Part shown: one piece after another, positions 51,283 to 58,526 of the stretch
How the letters are laid out: each line of letters opens with the position of its first letter
How positions within the stretch are numbered: the first letter of the stretch is position 1
Origin: Lachnospiraceae bacterium
GTDB taxonomy: Bacteria; Bacillota; Clostridia; Lachnospirales; Lachnospiraceae
Length of the DNA: 64,000 nt
Assembly (NCBI GenBank): GCA_017552985.1
Contig: JAFZNO010000087.1
Coordinates: 1 to 64,000, forward strand
Direction: 5' to 3'
Notes under the pieces: generated by a model
Databases searched by the model: none
What the model was told of the DNA's origin: nothing
Seen by the model: only the letters and a program-made list of their open reading frames with translations
Translations under genes and position numbers: made by a program

Positions 51283-52263
51283 ATGGCAGACGTAAGACCG
51301 GAATCAATGGAAAGAATTACCACGCCCGAGCAGGCAAACGCTTTTATCGCTGAGCAGGTAGAAGCAGTGAAAAAACAGGTTGGTGACAAGAAGGTGCTCC
51401 TAGCCCTTTCCGGAGGCGTTGACTCCTCCGTTGTGGCAGCGCTCCTCATCAAAGCCATTGGCAAGAACCTGGTTTGCGTACACGTAAATCACGGTTTGCT
51501 TCGCAAGGGTGAACCTGAGCAGGTTATCGAAGTATTTAAGAATCAGATGGATGCAAACCTGATCTACATTGATGCAACGGATCGCTTTCTGGACAAGCTC
51601 GCAGGCGTTGCTGAGCCTGAGAAGAAGCGTAAGATCATTGGCGAGGAATTCATCCGTGTATTCGAGGAAGAGGCCCGCAAGCTTGACGACGTAGATTTCC
51701 TTGCACAGGGAACCATCTATCCCGACATTCTTGAATCCGGTCCCGTTAAGGCACATCACAACGTGGGCGGACTTCCTGAGGACATTCACTTTGAAGGTCT
51801 CGTAGAGCCCATTAAGCTCCTTTTCAAGGATGAGGTTCGCGTGATCGGCCGTGCCCTTGGACTTCCCGTAGGCATGGTTGAGCGTCAGCCCTTCCCCGGC
51901 CCCGGACTTGGCGTTCGCTGCACTGGTGCCATCACCAGAGACCGCCTTACCGCCCTTCGCGAATCCGACGCCATCCTGCGCGAGGAATTCGCAAACGCAG
52001 GCTTAGAGGGCAAGGTATGGCAGTACTTCACCATCGTTCCTGATTACAAGTCCGTTGGCGTAAAGAATGGCCTCCGCAGCTTCGAGTGGCCCTGCATCAT
52101 CCGCGCCGTCAACACGAAGGACGCCATGACCGCCACCATCGAGGAGATCCCCTACGCCCTCCTCGGCAAGATCGTAAACCGCATCACCAACGAAGTTCCC
52201 GGCATCAACAGAGTGCTGTATGATCTGACTCCGAAGCCAACCGGAACCATCGAGTGGGAATAA
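51283..52263 (+). CDS. guaA: GMP synthase, ATP-pyrophosphatase subunit only
   Basis: A 326-residue protein containing only the ATP-PPase and dimerisation domains of GMP synthase: the P-loop LALSGGVDSS, VNHGLLRKGEP, QPFPGPGLG and the C-terminal TGTIEWE. The N-terminal glutamine amidotransferase domain of the usual enzyme of about 520 residues is absent, and AAGGAGG directly precedes this start, so the short form is real. It converts XMP to GMP using ATP and ammonia; a separate glutaminase subunit would be needed for glutamine use. Its 3' end is duplicated at 58345-58370, which marks it as a probable integration site. Confidence 0.9.
   Translation: MADVRPESMERITTPEQANAFIAEQVEAVKKQVGDKKVLLALSGGVDSSVVAALLIKAIGKNLVCVHVNHGLLRKGEPEQVIEVFKNQMDANLIYIDATDRFLDKLAGVAEPEKKRKIIGEEFIRVFEEEARKLDDVDFLAQGTIYPDILESGPVKAHHNVGGLPEDIHFEGLVEPIKLLFKDEVRVIGRALGLPVGMVERQPFPGPGLGVRCTGAITRDRLTALRESDAILREEFANAGLEGKVWQYFTIVPDYKSVGVKNGLRSFEWPCIIRAVNTKDAMTATIEEIPYALLGKIVNRITNEVPGINRVLYDLTPKPTGTIEWE
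52238..52263 (+). repeat. Left copy of the duplicated guaA 3' end (possible attachment site)
   Basis: The last 26 bases of guaA. Twenty-two match the sequence at 58345-58370, including an uninterrupted GAGTGGGAATAA. Confidence 0.55.
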
Positions 52264-52273
52264 ATCACAAAAC

Positions 52274-52314
52274 CCCTGCAAGCCGTTGTAAAATACGGTT
52301 TGCAGGGATTTTTT
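52274..52314 (+). terminator. Intrinsic terminator of guaA
   Basis: Stem CCCTGCAAGCCGT / ACGGTTTGCAGGG with one G-T pair and an 8-base loop, followed by ATTTTTT. Same stem family as the terminator at 20310. Confidence 0.9.
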
Positions 52315-52424
52315 CTTTCCGCGCTTTTTGGATTCTTTCTCATAGAGGGCCGTCTCTCAGACGGTGTCCCTCGGTATTGAAAAGAACCACCCCATGATCG
52401 CTTATGGGCTTTGGAGCTGAACCG

Positions 52425-52799
52425 CTATTTCAAACTTAGACTGACTAGCATGCAGACAATTGCCATCAGGGAGAGAAAGGTTGCCGTGCCAATCTCTATT
52501 AGGAGCTCCTCTTTTTGAATGCGCTCCAGCTCTGCCTTTTGAAATTCCTCGTCCCCTTCCGCGTGAAATTCTGGTTTATTAACCTTGGAGAAAAGTGTCG
52601 CTACGAAAGTTAGTAGCGGCAGGGCGACGCCAAGCAGGGCACCAGCCTTATGACCATAGGTGCCGCTTCCTACATGAAAGAATTTGGTATTTTGGAAGAC
52701 GGCCGGCATGGCGAGCCAGATTAGAAAGCTAATGAGTATGCCAATGAGAATGATACTATTTCGGACTCTTTTTAAGGTTTTTATGGACAGCTTCTTCAT
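52425..52799 (-). CDS. Small membrane protein, DUF1648/SdpI-like
   Basis: A 124-residue protein with three membrane helices. The segment after the first helix (MPAVFQNTKFFHVGSGTYGH, then KAGALLGVALPLL) resembles the DUF1648 part of SdpI-type immunity proteins, but it is short and the match is loose. It is 22 bases downstream of the MerR-DUF3887 gene on the same strand, so it is likely the target of that regulator. Its single His-Val junction uses ATGT, unlike most of the window, consistent with a foreign origin. Confidence 0.55.
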   Translation of the reverse strand: MKKLSIKTLKRVRNSIILIGILISFLIWLAMPAVFQNTKFFHVGSGTYGHKAGALLGVALPLLTFVATLFSKVNKPEFHAEGDEEFQKAELERIQKEELLIEIGTATFLSLMAIVCMLVSLSLK

Positions 52800-52821
52800 A
52801 GATTTCCCTTTCTACGTCATG

Positions 52822-53580
52822 TCAATTTGTTACGTATTCAAACCATAAACCGTAAATCCGTTCCCCGTGAAAGACAAATTTTATTTGAATATTGATTTTT
52901 TCAAAATGCAAAACCTGATATAAAATGTTTTCCTGAGATGGGTCAGCCCAGGTTTTTCCATAGCGATGAAACTTACCTGCTCCCATCAGGAGATCCTCGC
53001 GGGCGGAGGTGAAAACCTCCTTCGGAAGGTAGGCCTGCATTTTCGGACTAAAAAAGGTACTGAGCTTCTCATAATCGTTTTTCAGAATATAATTGGCGCA
53101 GGCTTTTGCTGTCTTTTTGTAGTCGAGCTCATGAGCATCCAAAAGAGTCGTCAGATGCTTTGTAGCCATGCTCGCGTCAAGGTCCTCTCTCTTGTCATTT
53201 GGCAGGTTTGCCTCTAGGTCGCTCGGATTCCAGACGGTACCCAACATATCCTTTCCTTCTCCCAGTGCCGCAAGGGCTTTTTGCAACAATCGGATTTCTT
53301 CAAATTTCCCATGAATGGCTGCTTCCAATTCTTTTTCCCGAAAGCGCAGGATCTCCTCCAGAGGTTTCCCATCCTTTAGGCACTCTTGAATTTCCTTGAT
53401 GGGAAGACTAAGGGCACGCAAGGTCAGAATGCTTTGCAGTGTCCGCAGGTCATCCTCGGTATATTGACGTCTGCCAGAGGCTGATAATTTCTGGCTCTGA
53501 ATCAGGCCCTTTTCTTCATAAAAGCGAAGCGTGCGGGAAGTAATTCCGTAGCGCTTACACACCTTGTTAATGTCGATCAT
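52822..53580 (-). CDS. MerR family regulator with C-terminal DUF3887-like domain
   Basis: A 252-residue protein. Residues 1-70 are a MerR DNA-binding domain (ITSRTLRFYEEKGLI, then SGRRQYTEDDLRTLQ), about 75-105 form the dimer helix, and about 140-250 resemble DUF3887 (ACANYILKNDYEKLSTFFSP, LPKEVFTSAREDLLMGAGKF), a domain more often found on secreted or ligand-binding proteins. The C-terminal part is probably the ligand-sensing module. The promoter at 53623-53653 has the 19-base spacer and internal dyad expected for a MerR-controlled promoter, so autoregulation with the membrane gene is likely. Confidence 0.8.
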   Translation of the reverse strand: MIDINKVCKRYGITSRTLRFYEEKGLIQSQKLSASGRRQYTEDDLRTLQSILTLRALSLPIKEIQECLKDGKPLEEILRFREKELEAAIHGKFEEIRLLQKALAALGEGKDMLGTVWNPSDLEANLPNDKREDLDASMATKHLTTLLDAHELDYKKTAKACANYILKNDYEKLSTFFSPKMQAYLPKEVFTSAREDLLMGAGKFHRYGKTWADPSQENILYQVLHFEKINIQIKFVFHGERIYGLWFEYVTN

Positions 53581-53622
53581 GATTTTTCCTTTTGATTGCT
53601 ATGATTTTTTATTGTTAATTTC

Positions 53623-53653
53623 ATTATACAACTTGACGCAGCGTCAATGTCAA
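53623..53653 (-). promoter_or_regulatory. MerR-type promoter with 19-bp spacer
   Basis: Minus strand: TTGACA (53653-53648), 19-base spacer, TATAAT (53628-53623). The spacer contains the palindrome TTGACGCAGCGTCAA (53633-53647). The overlong spacer and internal dyad are the hallmark of MerR activation. Confidence 0.8.
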
Positions 53654-53830
53654 GCGAATGCATAAGAATTCTATTGATATTTTGAATGGAAGGTTTATGA
53701 TAGATTTAGTGAGAATTTTGAGGGTATGCGCTTGCATTTATATCCTTCGATAAGACTTTTATTCAATTAAGGAAAACTGAGGCGGGAAGATGAAGGGAAA
53801 GATTGATTTCAAAAATGAGTAAAACCCTCT

Positions 53831-53861
53831 TGACCTTACAGTTCACTGTAATGATATAACT
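53831..53861 (+). promoter_or_regulatory. Second MerR-type promoter with 19-bp spacer
   Basis: TTGACC (53831-53836), 19-base spacer, TATAAC (53856-53861). The spacer begins with the dyad TTACAGT-TC-ACTGTAA (53837-53852). It drives the MerR gene at 53883 and is presumably bound by its product. Confidence 0.8.
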
Positions 53862-53882
53862 GTCTCGAAAGGAGATAGCGGC

Positions 53883-54725
53883 ATGACAATCAAGGAATTT
53901 GCGAAGCTTTGTGAATGTAATCCTCGGACGCTTCGATATTACGACAGCATCGATCTGCTAAAACCGGTTGACGTAGATCCGTGGACGGGATATCGATACT
54001 ATGATGAGTCTCAGGGTGAAACTTACGTGAAGATCAAAAACCTGCAGAAGGCAGGCTTCACCATCGATGAGATCAGAGCGCTCCTTGAAAAGGATGATCG
54101 CGTAATCTACGACGCCTTTGAAAAAAAGATCGAAGAGGCAGAGGCGAGACTTCGCGAAGTCAAACGCATCCGCCAGTCATATCAGAGTGAAATGAGTACA
54201 ATTCAGAGTAGAATTCAAGAAGTAAAAAACAGATTGTTAAGTGACGTAAAGAGGTATGATCCGGCCGTGGAATTCGGACTGAGTGCGGAAGAATATGCAA
54301 AGATTCTGAGCACGATCGAGCATTGCATCGACGCGGCGCCCCTTCCCGAGGACGAGCTTTCCGGGCTTCAGGGCGTGCTGGATATGACGCCGCCGGAGAT
54401 CCTCGACAAGATTTCCAAGATGGAGAATATGAAGCCGGAGCTCCCTGCCTTCCGCAAGGATCCCAAGTGGCAGATGATCTACGAGAAGCATGGCTGGGAG
54501 AACGTCAAGGATTTCCTGGCGGACTTCGAGAAGCTCGAGCCTGGCACCTACGGACTGGATTTTCAGGTTGTGGACGAAAAGTATGATAATACCGTTGCCT
54601 TCTCGGGCACGCTCCTGAACCTACTTCTCATGAGGAATCCGGACGTTTCGAAATCGGTTGTCTGCAACGTGGATCGGTCCAAGGACGGGCAGAATCATTT
54701 TTGGTTATATCAGAAAAGCATATAA
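53883..54725 (+). CDS. MerR family regulator with effector domain
   Basis: A 280-residue protein: a MerR helix-turn-helix (NPRTLRYYDSIDLLKPVDVD, then GYRYYDE), a long coiled dimer helix (about 85-125), and a C-terminal region of about 155 residues with no recognised fold. Its six Asp/Asn/Tyr-Val junctions that I checked all use ACGT, so this gene behaves like the bulk of the window. Its last codons (GGTTATATCAGAAAA) are repeated 31 bases downstream, just past the stop. AAAGGAG precedes the ATG. The target may include only its own promoter or the genes downstream. Confidence 0.85.
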   Translation: MTIKEFAKLCECNPRTLRYYDSIDLLKPVDVDPWTGYRYYDESQGETYVKIKNLQKAGFTIDEIRALLEKDDRVIYDAFEKKIEEAEARLREVKRIRQSYQSEMSTIQSRIQEVKNRLLSDVKRYDPAVEFGLSAEEYAKILSTIEHCIDAAPLPEDELSGLQGVLDMTPPEILDKISKMENMKPELPAFRKDPKWQMIYEKHGWENVKDFLADFEKLEPGTYGLDFQVVDEKYDNTVAFSGTLLNLLLMRNPDVSKSVVCNVDRSKDGQNHFWLYQKSI

Positions 54726-54819
54726 ACACTTCTGGTTATATCAGAAAAACGCATAAAACATACATAGGGCATGCAACTCCGTAAAGAAAAACGGCATTAC
54801 AAGAAGGGGGGAAACAAGA

Positions 54820-54930
54820 ATGGGAGCCTATGTCTGGCCGGGTTTTACGAAGGAGATCGTTGAGTCCTATGAGCTGTTGGCAAGCAACCGCACGCGGAAC
54901 AAAAGTCTCTTATATGCTGCGGCCGGGTAA
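54820..54930 (+). CDS. Possible 36-residue ORF
   Basis: An ATG at 54820 with the strong purine-rich ribosome site AGAAGGGGGG opens a 36-codon frame (begins MGAYVWPGFTKEIVESYELL). No similarity is recognised. It could be a small protein or the truncated start of a lost gene at the island breakpoint. The remaining non-coding DNA from 54726 to 55292 holds the riboswitch region and, at its left end, a repeat of the MerR gene's last bases. Confidence 0.35.
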   Translation: MGAYVWPGFTKEIVESYELLASNRTRNKSLLYAAAG

Positions 54931-55031
54931 ATCATGGCTTTCAGGAAATGTGTGCCTGTGGTCAGCGCAGGGATGATAATTAGAAATGAAGGCATAGAAT
55001 TATAGCGGGTGATTTCGTGTCAAATTTTGGG

Positions 55032-55064
55032 TTGACAAGCCGCAAGAGTAGGTGATAATATAAT
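55032..55064 (+). promoter_or_regulatory. Promoter of the riboswitch-ABC transcript
   Basis: TTGACA (55032-55037) followed at 16 bases by GATAAT (55054-55059), or at 21 bases by TATAAT (55059-55064). Transcription would begin just before the aptamer. Confidence 0.6.
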
Positions 55065-55073
55065 GGCAACCCA

Positions 55074-55202
55074 TGGGGGAGTAGCAAGCCCGGTTCAAAA
55101 TGAACCGAGCAGCAAGTCAACATCCTGGTATGAATTAACTGCCTGGCTTGTTTTAAATTGCGAGACTCATGTATGCTTTGTCATACATGGATTTTGCCCC
55201 CT
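55074..55202 (+). ncRNA. yybP-ykoY-type (manganese) riboswitch
   Basis: The region opens with GGGGGAGTAGC and closes with TTTTGCCCCC, pairing as P1. Inside are a hairpin CGGTTC/GAACCG, the loop AAGTCAACAT flanked by CAAG/CTTG, an inner stem CCTGGTA/TGCCTGG with one U-U mismatch, then GCGAGAC and a hairpin CATGTATG/CATACATG. The GGGGAGUAG, GUCAACAU and GCGAGAC blocks in this order are the signature of the yybP-ykoY family, which binds Mn2+ and usually raises expression of Mn exporters. A terminator-like hairpin follows at 55224, consistent with control by termination. The gene controlled here is an FtsX-type ABC transporter, an unusual partner. Confidence 0.72.
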
Positions 55203-55223
55203 CTGAATAATAGAGATGATCGG

Positions 55224-55262
55224 TGAACCGGATATGACGAAAGCATATCCGGTTCATTTTAT
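55224..55262 (+). terminator. Expression-platform terminator of the riboswitch
   Basis: Perfect 13-bp stem TGAACCGGATATG / CATATCCGGTTCA (55224-55236 and 55244-55256), then TTTTATTTC. It sits between the aptamer and the ABC ATPase start. Confidence 0.75.
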
Positions 55263-55292
55263 TTCTATCTATTCGAAAGGAGCAGGAATCAC

Positions 55293-55994
55293 ATGAGTTT
55301 TGTCGAAATCAAGAACGTGAAAAAGCATTACGGCGAGGGCGAGGCCAGGGCGGCCGTGCTGACGGGCGTGGACCTCAGCATCGAGAAAGGGGAGCTTTGT
55401 GTATTGCTTGGTCCCTCCGGAAGCGGAAAGTCAACGCTTCTGAACATCATTGGCGGCATCGATGACGCGGACGAGGGGTATGTTGTGATCAACGGGGAAA
55501 AGACCGCTGACATGAATGAAAAGAGGCTCACCCAGTACCGCAGAAACCACTTAGGATATGTTTTTCAGATGTATAATCTGATCCCGAACCTTACGGTGCG
55601 CGAGAACGTGGAGGTTGGCGCGTACCTTAGCAAAAAGCCCCTTAAGGTTGATGAACTGTTAAAAACCCTTGGCCTTTACGAGCACAGAAACAAGCTGCCG
55701 AACCAGCTCTCCGGCGGTCAGCAGCAGCGCACTGCCATTGGCCGCGCGGTCATCAAGAACCCTGACATTTTGCTTTGCGATGAGCCGACGGGCGCCTTGG
55801 ATTACAACACTTCGAAGGAAATCTTAGCTCTTCTCGAGCGAATCAATCGTGAGTATGGAAACACTATCATCATGGTGACGCACAACGATGCGCTGAAAAA
55901 CATGGCGGACCGCGTGGTGAAGCTGCGCGACGGCCGCATCAGCCGCAATTACCTCAATGAGAAGCGGATGCCCGTTTCTGAGATTGAGTGGTAA
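55293..55994 (+). CDS. MacB/LolD-type ABC ATPase
   Basis: A 233-residue ATPase with Walker A GPSGSGKST, Q-loop VFQMYNLIP, signature LSGGQQQR, Walker B LLCDEPTGALD and switch His in VTHNDA. This is the type paired with FtsX-like permeases. GAAAGGAG precedes the ATG. Tyr-Val junctions here use ATGT (55480, 55558) as well as ACGT, unlike neighbouring genes, suggesting a different genomic origin. It is preceded by the manganese-type riboswitch and terminator and followed 10 bases later by its permease. Confidence 0.9.
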   Translation: MSFVEIKNVKKHYGEGEARAAVLTGVDLSIEKGELCVLLGPSGSGKSTLLNIIGGIDDADEGYVVINGEKTADMNEKRLTQYRRNHLGYVFQMYNLIPNLTVRENVEVGAYLSKKPLKVDELLKTLGLYEHRNKLPNQLSGGQQQRTAIGRAVIKNPDILLCDEPTGALDYNTSKEILALLERINREYGNTIIMVTHNDALKNMADRVVKLRDGRISRNYLNEKRMPVSEIEW

Positions 55995-56004
55995 GGAGGC
56001 GCCC

Positions 56005-58320
56005 ATGAGAAACCCAATGAATCGCAGATACCTTAGGGAACTAAAGGCAGACTTTGGAAAATATCTTGTGATCTTTTTGTTTATCATCATGGTCGTCTCG
56101 GTGGTTTCAAGCTTCCTTGTCGCAAATGCCGGCGTTGCGAAGGCATATTATGGCGCCATGGAGAAAAACCATGTGGAGAGCGGCCACCTGGCCTTCAATG
56201 TTCGCCCGGACGACGAGCTTTTGGAGCGGATTTCCTCCAAGGCGAAGATCACTTTTTATCCGGCGGACTATTTTGAAGAGGAAAACGATGGCGTGACCAT
56301 GCGCGTCTATCGCTTAGGGAGCGACGTCAATCTCCCGGAACTCATGGAAGGGCGGCTCCCTGAGGCGCCTGACGAGATCGCCATCGACAATCTGCACTCC
56401 TTAAACGCAGGGATAAAAATCGGCGACCGCATTCAGGTCGACGGGCATTTGGTGACGGTCACGGGCTTTGTGGCGCTTCCCAATTACACGGCGCTCTTTA
56501 AGGACAATGCCGACCTGATGTTTGACATCCAGGGCTTTGGCGTCGGCGTGATGTCTGAGGAGGGGTTCGATGCGTTTTCCTCCGAGCACGTGACGATCGG
56601 ATATGCGTGGACATATGATGAAAAGCCCGAAACGGACAAGGAAAAGAACGACGCGGCCCAGAAGGTCCTCGAGGCCCTTCGCGAGGAGCTGACTGAGGTC
56701 AATACAAAGATCATCATGCGTGCCATGCAAGGCGAGAAGGATCTGACCATGCTTGAGGTCACGGACTTTGTGCCGGGCCATGAGAACAAGGCGATCAATT
56801 TCGCGGGCGAAGACATGACGGGCGACAGCGCCTCCATCTCCGTTTTCTTATATATTGTCGTGGGCGTTCTTGCTTTCATTGTGGCCGTGACGACGCTGAA
56901 TACGCTTTCGAAGGAGGCAACCGTCATCGGAACCCTTCGCGCATCTGGCTATACGCGCGGCGAAATGATCCGTCATTATCTGGTGCTTCCCTTCGCATCC
57001 TTTTTTGTCGGCATGGCAGTCGGGAACCTTTTGGGCTATACCGTCATGCGCGATTTCATGCTGGGCGTCTACCGTTCCATGTATTCCTTCGGCAGGGCCG
57101 AGACGCTGTGGAACCGGGAAGCATTTCTGAAGACGACGCTGATTCCGAGCCTGATCATGATCACGATCAATTACGTGATCCTTGCCTGGAAGCTGCGCAT
57201 CAAACCCTTACGCTTCCTGCGCAGGGAGATTTCGGGCCGCGAAAGAAAGCGCGCCATGCGCCTTTCCCGCAAGATCCCCTTCACTTGGAGATTCCGCATC
57301 CGCATTATCATTCAGAACATGTCCAATTACGTGATGCTGGTCATCGGCGTGATATTAGCGGGCGCGATCATCATCTTCGGATTAATGTTCCAGCCGCTTC
57401 TCGACGAGGTTTCAAGGCGGATCGCGGACACGCCGATCAGCCGTTACCAGTATATACTCAAGTCGCCGGAGGATGTTTTGGATGAGGCGGCTGAGAAGTT
57501 TGCGCTTGCTTCGTTGGAGACGACGCGCAGGGACTTCAAGACGGATGAGATCTCGGTTTACGGGGTTTCTGAGGGCAGCCGGTATGTCAAAAAGGAGATT
57601 CCCGAGAACCAGGCGCTTTTGTCGAATGGTTACATGGAGAAATATGGCGTGGAGGAGGGTGATCGCGTCAGCCTTTATGACAAATATGCGGACAAGACTT
57701 ACGAATTTACCGTAGCGGGCGAATATCCTTACGAGGCTTCCCTGGCGGTTTTCATGAATTTGGGTGAGTTCAATGAGATGTTCGAGAAGACGCCTGATTA
57801 CTACAGCGGGTATTTTTCGGACCGCGAGCTGGAGGGCCTGACCGAGTCCAACGTATACGTGAAGATTGACAGCGCAAGCCTTGGAGGCCTTGCGACGCAG
57901 CTTTGGGAGTCCTTCGCGGGCATCATGGGGCCCGTGCGCTGGTTTGGCGTGATCATGTTTGTCCTCATGGTATATCTTCTCGCCAAGCAGATCATCGAGC
58001 GGAATCAGACAAGCATTTCCATGACGAAGATTCTTGGCTTTTCCAATGGAGAGATTGGCGGCCTTTATATCGCGTCGACCACCATCGTCGTTGTCGCGAG
58101 CCTGTTTTTGGCTATTCCTCTGGTTGACCGGCTTCTTCGCCTAATCTTCGAAAACTATCTCTATAAGCGCGTGAGTGGCTTCCTGCCTTACTGTGTAAGC
58201 AACGACTGCTATGTTAAAATGGTCCTTCTTGGCATCGCAAGCTACGCTGCCGTCGTGATTCTGCAGCTCCTCAAGATCCGCGCCATCAAAAAGAGCGACG
58301 CACTCAAGACGCTAGAGTAA
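56005..58320 (+). CDS. FtsX-type ABC permease
   Basis: A 771-residue membrane protein. The ATG at 56005 follows AAGGAGG. It has an N-terminal helix, an extracytoplasmic region of about 240 residues, three helices near 295-400, a second N-terminal-type helix near 450, another outer domain, and three C-terminal helices (from about 650). This is the duplicated FtsX layout of large permeases. With the ATPase it probably forms a type VII ABC mechanotransmitter or lipid/peptide exporter. Val junctions with ATGT are frequent (56171, 56198, 57473, 57585, 58210), again unlike the rest of the window. Confidence 0.88.
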   Translation: MRNPMNRRYLRELKADFGKYLVIFLFIIMVVSVVSSFLVANAGVAKAYYGAMEKNHVESGHLAFNVRPDDELLERISSKAKITFYPADYFEEENDGVTMRVYRLGSDVNLPELMEGRLPEAPDEIAIDNLHSLNAGIKIGDRIQVDGHLVTVTGFVALPNYTALFKDNADLMFDIQGFGVGVMSEEGFDAFSSEHVTIGYAWTYDEKPETDKEKNDAAQKVLEALREELTEVNTKIIMRAMQGEKDLTMLEVTDFVPGHENKAINFAGEDMTGDSASISVFLYIVVGVLAFIVAVTTLNTLSKEATVIGTLRASGYTRGEMIRHYLVLPFASFFVGMAVGNLLGYTVMRDFMLGVYRSMYSFGRAETLWNREAFLKTTLIPSLIMITINYVILAWKLRIKPLRFLRREISGRERKRAMRLSRKIPFTWRFRIRIIIQNMSNYVMLVIGVILAGAIIIFGLMFQPLLDEVSRRIADTPISRYQYILKSPEDVLDEAAEKFALASLETTRRDFKTDEISVYGVSEGSRYVKKEIPENQALLSNGYMEKYGVEEGDRVSLYDKYADKTYEFTVAGEYPYEASLAVFMNLGEFNEMFEKTPDYYSGYFSDRELEGLTESNVYVKIDSASLGGLATQLWESFAGIMGPVRWFGVIMFVLMVYLLAKQIIERNQTSISMTKILGFSNGEIGGLYIASTTIVVVASLFLAIPLVDRLLRLIFENYLYKRVSGFLPYCVSNDCYVKMVLLGIASYAAVVILQLLKIRAIKKSDALKTLE

Positions 58321-58344
58321 AGCAAGTCAAAAACGACATCAACA

Positions 58345-58370
58345 CCACCGGCACCATTGAGTGGGAATAA
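58345..58370 (+). repeat. Right copy of the guaA 3' end (possible attachment site)
   Basis: ACCGGCACCATTGAGTGGGA then ATAA, encoding TGTIEWE and a stop, with no guaA gene in front of it. It matches the true guaA 3' end at 52238-52263 in 22 of 26 positions. It lies 24 bases after the ABC permease stop. Confidence 0.55.
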
Positions 58371-58379
58371 GGTGACTTT

Positions 58380-58417
58380 CCCGCGAACCCTTATATAAGG
58401 GCTCGCGGGATTTTTTT
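58380..58417 (+). terminator. Intrinsic terminator after the ABC permease
   Basis: Stem CCCGCGAACCCTTA / TAAGGGCTCGCGGG with one G-A mismatch, followed by ATTTTTTT. It is nearly the same element as the terminator at 63423. Confidence 0.85.
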
Positions 58418-58471
58418 GCCTCCGTGACCCAATCTTGACCAAAATCTGCAGATAATTATCCAGGCAACGTG

Positions 58472-58502
58472 TTGACTCGTCCCTTGGGGCAGGGTTTATA
58501 CT
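58472..58502 (+). promoter_or_regulatory. MerR-type promoter of the split ABC exporter
   Basis: TTGACT (58472-58477), 19-base spacer, TATACT (58497-58502), with an imperfect dyad CCCTTGGGGCAGGG in the spacer. The operon's last gene encodes a MerR protein, the likely activator. Confidence 0.75.
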
Positions 58503-58526
58503 TTAGCAACAAAGGAGGAGAAACCT

